Below, piece by piece: positions 9,433 to 18,900 of a stretch of DNA of 21,211 nucleotides. Origin of the DNA: Theodoxus fluviatilis (Eukaryota > Mollusca > Gastropoda > Cycloneritida > Neritidae); assembly GCA_034096865.1 (NCBI GenBank), contig JAWQFJ010028314.1:15001-36211 (forward strand), written 5' to 3'. A program made the translations under genes and the position numbers. Position 1 is the first letter of the stretch; each line of letters opens with the position of its first letter. The notes under the pieces were generated by a model. The model saw only the letters and a program-made list of their open reading frames with translations, was not told the origin of the DNA and did no database searches.

Positions 9433-10199
9433 CTGTAGCGGCCAAAATAGTATCCCGGCCAAAACAGTGTCCGGAAGTCATCGCAGAGTTATCTGCGAGG
9501 GACGTGCTGAAAATTCAATTCTAAAAGGAGACGGCACCCGCCACTCCGCCTGACTGACTTGGCACGCCCGGTGAGTTATGCTAAGATCCTGCCGCGTTAA
9601 TATATGTGCGTTTTGTGACAAACGTCTTGCTCGGCGGTACTGTACTCCATGCACCTTAACGGTCCGCGTGATTCGGGTGTAATCTTAAGCTAAACGACGT
9701 TTATTGGCGCTGCTGAAATGGTCGAAGTCGGAAACGTTCGGAACGTCGTTTAGCTTAAGATTACACCCGAATCACGCGGACCGTTAAGGTGCATGGAGTA
9801 CAGTACCGCCGAGCAAGACGTTTGTCACAAAACGCAGATATATTAACGCGGCCAGATCTTAACATAACTCCCCGGGCGTGCCAAGTCAGTCAACGGTCGC
9901 GTTTTATAAAACCAGACTAAAAATAGACTACAGGGAGGTGACTCCCATATTATTTCCGGCAGGGGAGACGGCTTTGCACGGGGAAAAACTTTTTTGAACG
10001 CTACATTATGTGTTAAACTACACACATACACCAAAAACACAAAAATTCGTAAAGCAACTAATGCGTCGTTTGTCGGGATATATTCCATGCGAAGAACACG
10101 TGCAGGAGCGGTAAATCGCATAAAGAGAGAGCCGAGCAGATAACTCTGCGATGACTTCCGGGGTAACTTTTTGTAGGGGGTAACTTTTGGTCGCTACAG
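9433..10199. mobile_element. Foldback-type DNA transposon element E2 (767 bp)
   Basis: The ends are related to E1: the left starts CTGTAGCGGCCAAAA, the right ends in the reverse complement of CTGTAGCGACCAAAA, and both run into GGAAGTCATCGCAGAG. The left half (9433-9701) is largely a reverse complement of the right half (9742-10199) around a 40-nt loop at 9702-9741, with a tract missing from the left arm near 9505-9550. GCC lies on both sides (9430-9432 and 10200-10202). Non-coding. The element sits directly next to E1 with only the shared GCC between them, so one probably inserted at the edge of the other or they arose as a tandem pair. The superfamily is not recognised. Confidence 0.82.
9607..9836. 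repeat. Perfect 95-bp inverted repeat with 40-nt loop inside E2
   Basis: Positions 9607-9701 are the exact reverse complement of 9742-9836, checked base by base. Outside this core the arms continue with mismatches (first at 9606) to about 9555 on the left and 9890 on the right. As single-stranded DNA or RNA this would be a long, stable hairpin. Confidence 0.93.
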
Positions 10200-10502
10200 G
10201 CCCCAAAAGCTGCGCAGCTGATGAGGGGTCCATCGAGCGAATACAGTCGTATGTAATTCTCTTTGGACAGCAGCAATCAGTCAAACGTGTTGATGACTGA
10301 CGTTTACTTGCCCTTGACAACAAACAAGGTATGCGAAAGTAGAGCACTGCAGTGCTCATTGATTGGACACAGCTATAACCCGTACTTGTTACCATAGGCT
10401 CAACAAGTCCCAGTTTGGACTACCATCTGATCGTCGGTGCCACTGCGGTTTTCAGTGAAATCGACAAATTGCCACGCTTGCATGCGTGCGTGTAAGATAT
10501 AC
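10200..10502. other. Spacer with a 16-bp perfect palindrome
   Basis: No gene. GAGCACTGCAGTGCTC at 10342-10357 is a perfect palindrome. Near 10210 there is also AGCTGCGCAGCT, a 12-bp palindrome. Neither can be assigned a function. Confidence 0.45.
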
Positions 10503-10503
10503 A

Positions 10504-10537
<34 letters not shown>

Positions 10538-10591
10538 GACACACATACACACACGCAGACAGACACAAAGACAGACAGACAGAGAGACGCA

Positions 10592-10628
<37 letters not shown>

Positions 10629-10735
10629 GCGGACGGACGGGCAGACAGACAGACACATTGATACAAGGACGGACGGATGGACGAACTGACAGACAGACAC
10701 ACGGACGGACGGACGGACGGACAGACGGACAGAGA
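10503..10735. repeat. (AC)n / (ACAG)n / (GGAC)n compound microsatellite
   Basis: Two AC runs (about 10504-10535 and 10591-10625) are separated by AGAC-type units and followed by GGAC/GACA units. All Cys-Val or Thr-His rich frames here come from the repeat. Confidence 0.93.
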
Positions 10736-12404
10736 CTCGGGCGAAGACAAAGACAGAAAAGTGAGCAGAGACAGAGTAGGTGGCAGAGGGAGCCGAGAAT
10801 TCAGTAGCGGGGTGAAATGATTGGCAATTTTGGATCAGGAGTAGTGTCACCTTGGACCAATTCCAGCTCCAACCTCCTTTCTTCCGAAAACACCACTACT
10901 TGTGACTCATTTGTCATTTGTACCGCTGCCATTCAATCGCAAAATCAGCAAAGGAAAGTAAATGCCGCATGATTAGCTCAGAAATTGTTTTCTCAACGCC
11001 CATATTCCATATTCATGAGACTGTTGAGTAGGCCTACTGTTTGATAGCGGTGTATGATCGCAAGCAATTCAGTCGCTGCGTGCAACACCACCCTGATACA
11101 AGCTTCGTTCAACTAAGAACTTAATTTTCATTCAGCCACAAGTGTTGACGACCTTTGCACACACCTCCGCGTGAGATCGCGATGCAAACTCAATACAGAT
11201 CGATTCCACGCGATGCAGCTACCACTTGACGCTCCAATAAATCCAATCCCACTCTGGTTCAGGCACACCCCAGTGCAAGTTACAAGGACCCGTTTCCTGC
11301 CTATTGGGATTGGAGATGGTTCAGCCAGCGTTTCATCGTCTGCCCTCCTCGCAGGCAATGCGATGTAGGTATTGATCTTCAGCAGCATGCACAAGCATGT
11401 CCTGAATCCCCAATCAATGTCGAAGTCGGGTTTGCTTTGAAATATGTTCTGATGTCCCACCACTGAATCTATCTCAAGGAACGCGAGCACATTAACAGTG
11501 TGAGCATACGAGCGCGTAATGGTGCGATTGTGCAGAATCGAGGAATGCAAAGTGCTATTGATAAATGATGCTCCCTAATCTCTGAAAAGGGCTAGAGGTT
11601 TCTCAAAAGATATATATTGTTAATGATCTGGAGGGATGGACGTATTTCTCTTTCTAAGTGTACTTTGGCTCTCTTAGTCGTGTGGAGACTAGTGCATGGA
11701 AGGAGGCTCTGGTGAAGCAGGTTTGTTGCAAAACCCTGCAGGGCGCTCTCTCAACCTCCTGTACGCCTACTGACATTTTGCCCAGACCTTGATGGCAGTC
11801 GGGAGATGACGGAAAGACCAAGAGGCCTGGCGGCATCGACAAGAGTCGGTACGATGTGCATTACCCTGTGTGACCACCTCCTCACGACTAAGGCTGTCAA
11901 CAACAATCGAAACAGTACTTTCCCAATCAGCCATTGCTCATGTTTGCAAAACTGCATTATTTCAAAAGTTTTCACAAATCACTGTGCGCAGGTCGTCAAA
12001 GGCATGAGACAACATAACGCAGACTCACAAGGCCTCACCCATATCCAACCTAGGCAATCCCTATCCCTTTCAAACACGCCTACATCCGTGTGTACACGTG
12101 CATTCTTCCCTGCGTACAAGCGCATGCAAAGCACGATCTCCCACACAAATATGGTATTGCGCTCATGTTCCCACCAACAAGTCCACTAACTGTGTGCACA
12201 TTCTCGGAGTGGAGTAGATGCTATAACATGTACATTTGATCATGTTAGCAACAACAACGATGATGATAGTTAAGATTAAATTTTAGCTTACCAAGGTAGG
12301 TGCTGCCAGAAGTCCAACCAGAGGGTTACAATGTTTAATGTGATAAGTCTTCGGCACACAAAGCGGTTGTTTGTTTATATAGCTTGACCGAACTGCATTC
12401 TGTA
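10736..12404. other. Long stretch with no firmly supported gene
   Basis: Mixed-composition DNA. Apart from the minus-strand open frame at 11128-11550 and a plus-strand one at 11806-12189, both without recognisable domains, nothing stands out. It could be intronic or intergenic host sequence. Confidence 0.4.
11128..11550 (-). CDS. Unrecognised open frame, 140 aa
   Basis: This frame is not caused by simple repeats and has mixed amino acid composition, which makes it slightly more credible than others nearby. It shows no signal peptide, membrane segment or domain I recognise. Neither a splice structure nor a poly(A) signal ties it to a transcript. In a random sequence of this length an open frame of 140 codons is not rare, so it is kept only as a candidate. 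Confidence 0.13.
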   Translation of the reverse strand: MHSSILHNRTITRSYAHTVNVLAFLEIDSVVGHQNIFQSKPDFDIDWGFRTCLCMLLKINTYIALPARRADDETLAEPSPIPIGRKRVLVTCTGVCLNQSGIGFIGASSGSCIAWNRSVLSLHRDLTRRCVQRSSTLVAE

Positions 12405-12476
12405 CTCTCTCTCTCTCTCTCCCTCTCTCTCTCTCCTTCCTTCCTTCCTTCCGCTCGTCCGTCCGTCCGTCCATCC
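12405..12476. repeat. (CT)n-(TTCC)n-(CGTC)n microsatellite
   Basis: A CT run with one CCC interruption, then CCTT units, then CGTC units. The order is echoed by the next tract 120 bp downstream. Confidence 0.9.
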
Positions 12477-12597
12477 AACTCCCAACCACAATTTTTTTGT
12501 ATACTGCTGAGGATTAAGACAGATAGATGTATTGCTGTCTTTTTATTATACAAAGGTACTTCAATGGGTTGTCGTCCCACGAATAAAGTTAAGTTCA

Positions 12598-12599
<2 letters not shown>

Positions 12600-12675
<76 letters not shown>

Positions 12676-12684
12676 CCTCCCTCC
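12600..12684. repeat. (CT)~36 then (CCCT)n microsatellite
   Basis: An uninterrupted TC/CT run to about 12672 is followed by CCCT units to 12684 and then a degenerate GTCC/GTCT tail. Ser-Leu or Arg-Glu frames across it are artefacts. Confidence 0.94.
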
Positions 12685-13096
12685 GTTCAACTGTCCATCC
12701 GTCTGTTATCCGCTTGTTCGTTCCTGGGCGTCGCGATCTGTTCTTCCGTCCATTTGCACGTCTTCCTGTCTGTCCTTCATGGCAGCTCGAGTGGTTCAGG
12801 GAGGGAGTGGTATGAGGAGGTGGGTGAGAGTGACGATATTGCCATGGGAAGTAAAGGCGGGGATATGCTGGAAGCCCTACGTACAGCAGTATCGACCTCC
12901 ACCTCCTTCTTTGGAGGACAGTAGTCTCTGAGGTCGAGGGGGAGGCGGCGTTCATTTGGGTCACTGGTGCCGCTCCTACCTCCCTTTGGAATCTGGGTCA
13001 AAGCCCATCACTCGTCCCAAATTAGTAACATTGAGTGCCTGCCTCCATTCCTCCCGATTGAATGCAATACGAAAATAGCTCGTATGTTGCACCAAG

Positions 13097-13098
<2 letters not shown>
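12685..13098. other. Spacer between microsatellites with a nested hairpin
   Basis: No gene supported. TCGACCTC (12892-12899) pairs with GAGGTCGA (12930-12937), and inside it CCTCC (12902-12906) pairs with GGAGG (12913-12917). A minus-strand frame at 12777-13001 has no recognisable domain. Confidence 0.4.
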
Positions 13099-13143
<45 letters not shown>

Positions 13144-13229
13144 TGCGCGCGCGCGCGTGTGTATGTGCGTGTGCGTGCGCGCGCGCGCGCGCGTGTGTGT
13201 GTGGTTGCCTGCCTGCCTGCCTGCCTGCC

Positions 13230-13276
<47 letters not shown>

Positions 13277-13288
13277 GAGTGAGTGAGT
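13099..13288. repeat. (GT)22-(GC)n-(TGCC)n-(TGTC)n-(GAGT)n compound array
   Basis: Pure GT to about 13142, alternating GC/GT with Z-DNA-forming character to about 13202, TGCC units from 13205 to about 13230, TGTC units to about 13276, then three GAGT units. Neighbouring motifs differ by one base, as expected from slippage plus mutation. Confidence 0.95.
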
Positions 13289-13361
13289 GTGTATGTGCGA
13301 TCATGCATGTGCGCGTTTGTATATTACGAATGTGTGAGTGCTTGAGAGATGGAAAAAGAGT

Positions 13362-13365
<4 letters not shown>

Positions 13366-13415
<50 letters not shown>
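13366..13415. repeat. (GA)25 microsatellite
   Basis: Pure GA run, purine-only on the + strand, so capable of triplex (H-DNA) formation. Confidence 0.95.
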
Positions 13416-13419
<4 letters not shown>

Positions 13420-13456
13420 GAAACAGAGAGATATCGAATGACGTAGACGAACATCA

Positions 13457-13556
13457 ACACACACACACACACACACAGACACAATTAAAGACAGACATAT
13501 ACAAACATGCACACAGACAGACAGACAGAAAGACAGACAGACAGACAGACAGACAC

Positions 13557-13623
<67 letters not shown>

Positions 13624-13680
13624 CACAGACACACAGACACACAGACAGACAGTCATATACAAACACACACATACACAGTC

Positions 13681-13713
<33 letters not shown>

Positions 13714-13870
13714 CACAGACACACAGACAGACAGACAGACAGACAGACACACAGACAGACAGACAGACACACAGACAGACAGACAGACAGATGCACAGAC
13801 AGATACACAGACAGGCAGATACACAGACAGGCAGATACACAGACAGGCAGATACACAGACAGGCAGATAC

Positions 13871-13901
<31 letters not shown>

Positions 13902-13996
13902 CACACACACACACAGACAGATACACAGACAGATACACAGACAGGCAGACAGACAGACAGACACACAGACACACAGATACACAGACAGACATATAT

Positions 13997-14045
<49 letters not shown>

Positions 14046-14152
14046 TACACAAACAGACACACATACACACACACACACATACACACACATACACACACAC
14101 ACACACACACAAACAGACAGACACACAGATAGATACAGACACAAAGACAGAT
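13457..14152. repeat. Large (CAGA)n array with AC blocks and a 16-bp higher-order unit
   Basis: An AC run at 13457-13476 leads into a roughly 640-bp array of GACA/CAGA units from 13513, interspersed with CACA and ATAC units. At 13801-13864 the 16-bp unit AGATACACAGACAGGC occurs four times in perfect tandem, a second-order repeat built from the tetranucleotide. The motif is the reverse complement of the TGTC tract at 13231-13276. Long Cys-Val-Ser or Thr-Asp-Arg-Gln open frames on both strands are repeat by-products. Confidence 0.95.
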
Positions 14153-14438
14153 AATCCAAGCAGCATTTGACGTCAGTTCCAATCAAAAGTTCATTTCCAG
14201 CATGCAACAATGCTTGTGCACAGAAAGACTGCGAAGCGCTAAAGCGAACACATATGATGGTTTATCAATCAGGGCCACCGCTTCCACCAATCACTTGTCT
14301 TCTGCTAATTATCCAGATATGAATCGTGTCTGACGTTTCATTTCTTCAATTCCCTCCAGTCAAGTTTGTATGTTGATAATATGTAAAAGACAGCTTATTT
14401 TGTTGAAAGGTGGACGTAGATTGGTAGGAGTGATCTTT
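14153..14438. other. Spacer, nothing recognised
   Basis: No coding, RNA or repeat signal could be supported. Confidence 0.4.
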
Positions 14439-14582
14439 GGGCGCGTTTGTTATGCATGAAGTGACTTGCCTCGATGGCTAGTCGAGGGCGAGCGAGACGC
14501 ACCTACGGCTAATTGGCGAGAAACGTAGGCAACGCCTAGCCCTCGAGATTCTCTCGAGATTCTACGCCTAACAAACGCGCCC
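14439..14582. mobile_element. 144-bp MITE-like element, 14-bp terminal inverted repeats
   Basis: It starts GGGCGCGTTTGTTA (14439-14452) and ends with the exact reverse complement TAACAAACGCGCCC (14569-14582). TTT lies on both sides (14436-14438 and 14583-14585), a possible 3-bp target duplication but too simple to be sure. The interior is GC-rich with CTCGAG and CCTAGC blocks and partial self-complementarity, and has no coding capacity. It is unrelated in sequence to the 333-540 element and to E1/E2. Confidence 0.7.
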
Positions 14583-14895
14583 TTTGAAAAATGTGGCTGT
14601 AGAAGTAACTAGCTTCCGAACACATAATTTATCCTTACACAATCCAAGTCCGTAGGATCACGGACAGCTGACTATCTTACAGCATGACGTAATCAAACTT
14701 ATTCCGTTTATTTGGCCACGTAGCTCTGGTTCAGGGAAAGAACAGGGACGCGTTGCTTACGCTAGTATCCTGCAAGGACCTTGCAGAAAACGCGAGGCGA
14801 GGGCATTTCATACAGCGTCCCGCACTCGCTCACAAAGTTTGCCGAGGAAGCTTCGGAGGTACTTCGCCGCGTCTCGCCACAGAGGCCCGGATAAC
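14583..14895. other. Spacer, nothing firmly recognised
   Basis: Becomes GC-richer with several CGCG/GCGAG words towards 14880. Short frames on both strands lack features. Confidence 0.4.
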
Positions 14896-14924
14896 CCAAA
14901 ATGGCGGAGATCGTGCCATTTTGG
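14896..14924. promoter_or_regulatory. 10-bp inverted repeat containing a YY1-like motif
   Basis: CCAAAATGGC (14896-14905) and GCCATTTTGG (14915-14924) form a perfect inverted repeat with a 9-nt spacer. CAAAATGGCGG on the + strand resembles the animal YY1 consensus, which often lies just downstream of transcription starts and over ATGGCG start codons. An open frame does start at this ATG (14901) and runs 105 codons, but it has no recognisable domain. Regulatory meaning is inference. Confidence 0.3.
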
Positions 14925-15049
14925 TTGCTGTTCGTAGACGGCAGTGCCTGTAATGTACTTCTCACTGTCCGAGAATGGAAAAGTGTACGTAGGCGGAACT
15001 ATTTGCTGTTCGAGAGTTTAATTGGATATTTTAGGAGTATGTGTATAGG

Positions 15050-15610
15050 TTATTTCTGGACAAACAATGTCGAAATTTTTTTAATCGTTGCATACATGAA
15101 GCACCGTACACGACCACTCTCTGAATCATGTCCCTTGAATGGATCTGGAGTATATCGAGGCACAACATTTTTGACAGAATTGTCTACAATTGAACCCGGG
15201 TTGCTTTCTTTTCTTTGAAAAAAGTTCCCGTGCCATTCAAGATTTGCTGTGATGTCTGTATCGTCAGTTATTTCGTCTATCGACAACTTCTTCACAGACT
15301 CCCGCGCCAGGACGCAGCCAATTTCTCTCGGGCTTCCACCTAGCCTATTGATGATTGGCCGTTTCTTAAACGTCTTTCGATACTTGCTTCGCCCTCGCCT
15401 TGCTTCCAAGGAACTACCTGTTTTCCAGAGAAAAGGTCCATACGTTTGCCATACGACGGTAGCCGCTAGACACCCCTTCATCAGCTGGAACACCATTGTG
15501 TTACAAAAGCTTTCGAGGCCTGCTCCAGTAGCTTCACCACGCGTGGCCCGCAGCAGCACCCTTTCTAGTCCACTAGAGACTTCCCCTGCCGGCGAAAGAG
15601 TCTCTAGCAC
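15050..15610 (-). CDS. Unrecognised open frame, 186 aa
   Basis: The longest non-repetitive open frame outside the RTE relic. Its first ~16 codons (ATG at 15608-15610) lie in the right copy of the ~400-bp repeat, and the rest is in DNA not duplicated elsewhere in the window. Composition is mixed and hydrophilic, with a basic stretch near residues 70-85 (EARRGRSKYRKTFKKR) and an acidic IDEITDDTD segment. No domain, signal peptide or membrane span is recognised. A 162-codon frame on the opposite strand (15249-15737) overlaps it. It may be a fragment of a transposon protein or chance. I do not assign a function. Confidence 0.22.
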   Translation of the reverse strand: MLETLSPAGEVSSGLERVLLRATRGEATGAGLESFCNTMVFQLMKGCLAATVVWQTYGPFLWKTGSSLEARRGRSKYRKTFKKRPIINRLGGSPREIGCVLARESVKKLSIDEITDDTDITANLEWHGNFFQRKESNPGSIVDNSVKNVVPRYTPDPFKGHDSESGRVRCFMYATIKKISTLFVQK

Positions 15611-15954
15611 AGTTCATATCACGTCATGGAACTATTCCGTCTGGAATATTCAGAAGGAGGTCAGACGAGAGGCTTGTGGGATAGCACTCTGCTCCCTGAC
15701 ATGTGCAGTTGAAGTAGTTCTAAGACTATTTCGCTAAAAACTCATAAATTACGCTTGTTGAGGTAATAAACAAGCATTTATTCGATAAAATCAAATGTTT
15801 TTGTTGAAATGGAAACAAGTTTTGACATCTAAATGATTTCTGTAAAAAGTAGAGAGAAAAAAATCCAGAACGAACTATTTTTGGCACAATGCTGTAATGC
15901 GAAGGGTCAAGTCTATTACGTATTCATTGCGAACTACACCTGGTTCACAGAATG
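15563..15954 (-). repeat. ~400-bp dispersed repeat, right (inverted) copy
   Basis: Reverse complement of the copy at 6846-7251, with sharp matching borders: TTCTAG at the inner edge (15563) and TTCACAGAATG at the outer edge (15944-15954). The best preserved blocks include the AGTGCTATCCCACAAGCCTC region and the CAACAAGCGTAATTTAT block (read on the minus strand). It lacks about 15 bp relative to the left copy near the outer end. The 88-bp satellite array starts 31 bp beyond its outer edge. Confidence 0.75.
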
Positions 15955-15985
15955 CAGTAGCATCAGGGGTGCGTTCAGGTTTCAA
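15955..15985. other. 31-bp junction between dispersed repeat and satellite
   Basis: Short unique sequence between the repeat border and the first satellite unit. It matches neither the satellite unit nor the left flank of the other repeat copy. Confidence 0.6.
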
Positions 15986-18900
15986 CTGCGCAGGCACTTT
16001 GAAGGCTGACACACCACTCGGCCTCAACGACTCGATTACGAAGTCTCAACGACATTGTAGGTAAAATGTAGCTCTGCGCAGGCACTTTGAAGGCTGACAC
16101 ACCACTCGGCCTCAACGACTCGATTACGAAGTCTCAACGACATTGTAGGTAAAATGTAGCTCTGCGCAGGCACTTTGAAGGCTNNNNNNNNNNNNNNNNN
16201 NNNNNNNNNNNCTGCGCAGGCACTTTGAAGGCTGACACACCACTCGGCCTCAACGACTCGATTACGAAGTCTCAACGACATTGTAGGTAAAATGTAGCTC
16301 TGCGCAGGCACTTTGAAGGCTGACACACCACTCGGCCTCAACGACTCGATTACGAAGTCTCAACGACATTGTAGGTAAAATGTAGCTCTGCGCAGGCACT
16401 TTGAAGGCTGACACACCACTCGGCCTCAACGACTCGATTACGAAGTCTCAACGACATTGTAGGTAAAATGTAGCTCTGCGCAGGCACTTTGAAGGCTGAC
16501 ACACCACTCGGCCTCAACGACTCGATTACGAAGTCTCAACGACATTGTAGGTAAAATGTAGCTCTGCGCAGGCACTTTGAAGGCTGACACACCACTCGGC
16601 CTCAACGACTCGATTACGAAGTCTCAACGACATTGTAGGTAAAATGTAGCTCTGCGCAGGCACTTTGAAGGCTGACACACCACTCGGCCTCAACGACTCG
16701 ATTACGAAGTCTCAACGACATTGTAGGTAAAATGTAGCTCTGCGCAGGCACTTTGAAGGCTGACACACCACTCGGCCTCAACGACTCGATTACGAAGTCT
16801 CAACGACATTGTAGGTAAAATGTAGCTCTGCGCAGGCACTTTGAAGGCTGACACACCACTCGGCCTCAACGACTCGATTACGAAGTCTCAACGACATTGT
16901 AGGTAAAATGTAGCTCTGCGCAGGCACTTTGAAGGCTGACACACCACTCGGCCTCAACGACTCGATTACGAAGTCTCAACGACATTGTAGGTAAAATGTA
17001 GCTCTGCGCAGGCACTTTGAAGGCTGACACACCACTCGGCCTCAACGACTCGATTACGAAGTCTCAACGACATTGTAGGTAAAATGTAGCTCTGCGCAGG
17101 CACTTTGAAGGCTGACACACCACTCGGCCTCAACGACTCGATTACGAAGTCTCAACGACATTGTAGGTAAAATGTAGCTCTGCGCAGGCACTTTGAAGGC
17201 TGACACACCACTCGGCCTCAACGACTCGATTACGAAGTCTCAACGACATTGTAGGTAAAATGTAGCTCTGCGCAGGCACTTTGAAGGCTGACACACCACT
17301 CGGCCTCAACGACTCGATTACGAAGTCTCAACGACATTGTAGGTAAAATGTAGCTCTGCGCAGGCACTTTGAAGGCTGACACACCACTCGGCCTCAACGA
17401 CTCGATTACGAAGTCTCAACGACATTGTAGGTAAAATGTAGCTCTGCGCAGGCACTTTGAAGGCTGACACACCACTCGGCCTCAACGACTCGATTACGAA
17501 GTCTCAACGACATTGTAGGTAAAATGTAGCTCTGCGCAGGCACTTTGAAGGCTGACACACCACTCGGCCTCAACGACTCGATTACGAAGTCTCAACGACA
17601 TTGTAGGTAAAATGTAGCTCTGCGCAGGCACTTTGAAGGCTGACACACCACTCGGCCTCAACGACTCGATTACGAAGTCTCAACGACATTGTAGGTAAAA
17701 TGTAGCTCTGCGCAGGCACTTTGAAGGCTGACACACCACTCGGCCTCAACGACTCGATTACGAAGTCTCAACGACATTGTAGGTAAAATGTAGCTCTGCG
17801 CAGGCACTTTGAAGGCTGACACACCACTCGGCCTCAACGACTCGATTACGAAGTCTCAACGACATTGTAGGTAAAATGTAGCTCTGCGCAGGCACTTTGA
17901 AGGCTGACACACCACTCGGCCTCAACGACTCGATTACGAAGTCTCAACGACATTGTAGGTAAAATGTAGCTCTGCGCAGGCACTTTGAAGGCTGACACAC
18001 CACTCGGCCTCAACGACTCGATTACGAAGTCTCAACGACATTGTAGGTAAAATGTAGCTCTGCGCAGGCACTTTGAAGGCTGACACACCACTCGGCCTCA
18101 ACGACTCGATTACGAAGTCTCAACGACATTGTAGGTAAAATGTAGCTCTGCGCAGGCACTTTGAAGGCTGACACACCACTCGGCCTCAACGACTCGATTA
18201 CGAAGTCTCAACGACATTGTAGGTAAAATGTAGCTCTGCGCAGGCACTTTGAAGGCTGACACACCACTCGGCCTCAACGACTCGATTACGAAGTCTCAAC
18301 GACATTGTAGGTAAAATGTAGCTCTGCGCAGGCACTTTGAAGGCTGACACACCACTCGGCCTCAACGACTCGATTACGAAGTCTCAACGACATTGTAGGT
18401 AAAATGTAGCTCTGCGCAGGCACTTTGAAGGCTGACACACCACTCGGCCTCAACGACTCGATTACGAAGTCTCAACGACATTGTAGGTAAAATGTAGCTC
18501 TGCGCAGGCACTTTGAAGGCTGACACACCACTCGGCCTCAACGACTCGATTACGAAGTCTCAACGACATTGTAGGTAAAATGTAGCTCTGCGCAGGCACT
18601 TTGAAGGCTGACACACCACTCGGCCTCAACGACTCGATTACGAAGTCTCAACGACATTGTAGGTAAAATGTAGCTCTGCGCAGGCACTTTGAAGGCTGAC
18701 ACACCACTCGGCCTCAACGACTCGATTACGAAGTCTCAACGACATTGTAGGTAAAATGTAGCTCTGCGCAGGCACTTTGAAGGCTGACACACCACTCGGC
18801 CTCAACGACTCGATTACGAAGTCTCAACGACATTGTAGGTAAAATGTAGCTCTGCGCAGGCACTTTGAAGGCTGACACACCACTCGGCCTCAACGACTCG

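Noticed and set aside
9073..10395. Minus-strand open frames of 77-125 codons in E1 and E2
   Set aside because: They are similar to each other only because the elements are related; they have no transposase motif, and one runs out into flanking DNA.
12335..12964. 209-codon minus-strand frame with an Arg-Glu core, and Ser-Leu plus-strand frames
   Set aside because: The central part is the CT/GA microsatellite and the flanking parts have no recognisable domain.
13324..14166. Very long Cys-Val-Ser-rich open frames on the minus strand and Thr-Asp-Arg-Gln-rich ones on the plus strand
   Set aside because: They are translations of the CAGA/TGTC tetranucleotide array. All frames stay open because the unit lacks stops; there is no gene evidence.
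15986..16073. CENP-B box or tRNA-derived origin of the satellite unit
   Set aside because: TTCG on the minus strand is not followed by the required A and CGGG positions, and no A/B box pair or cloverleaf could be made.
16036..16341. 101-codon minus-strand frame in the satellite
   Set aside because: It spans the N gap, and the 88-bp unit shifts frame each copy and soon meets stops.
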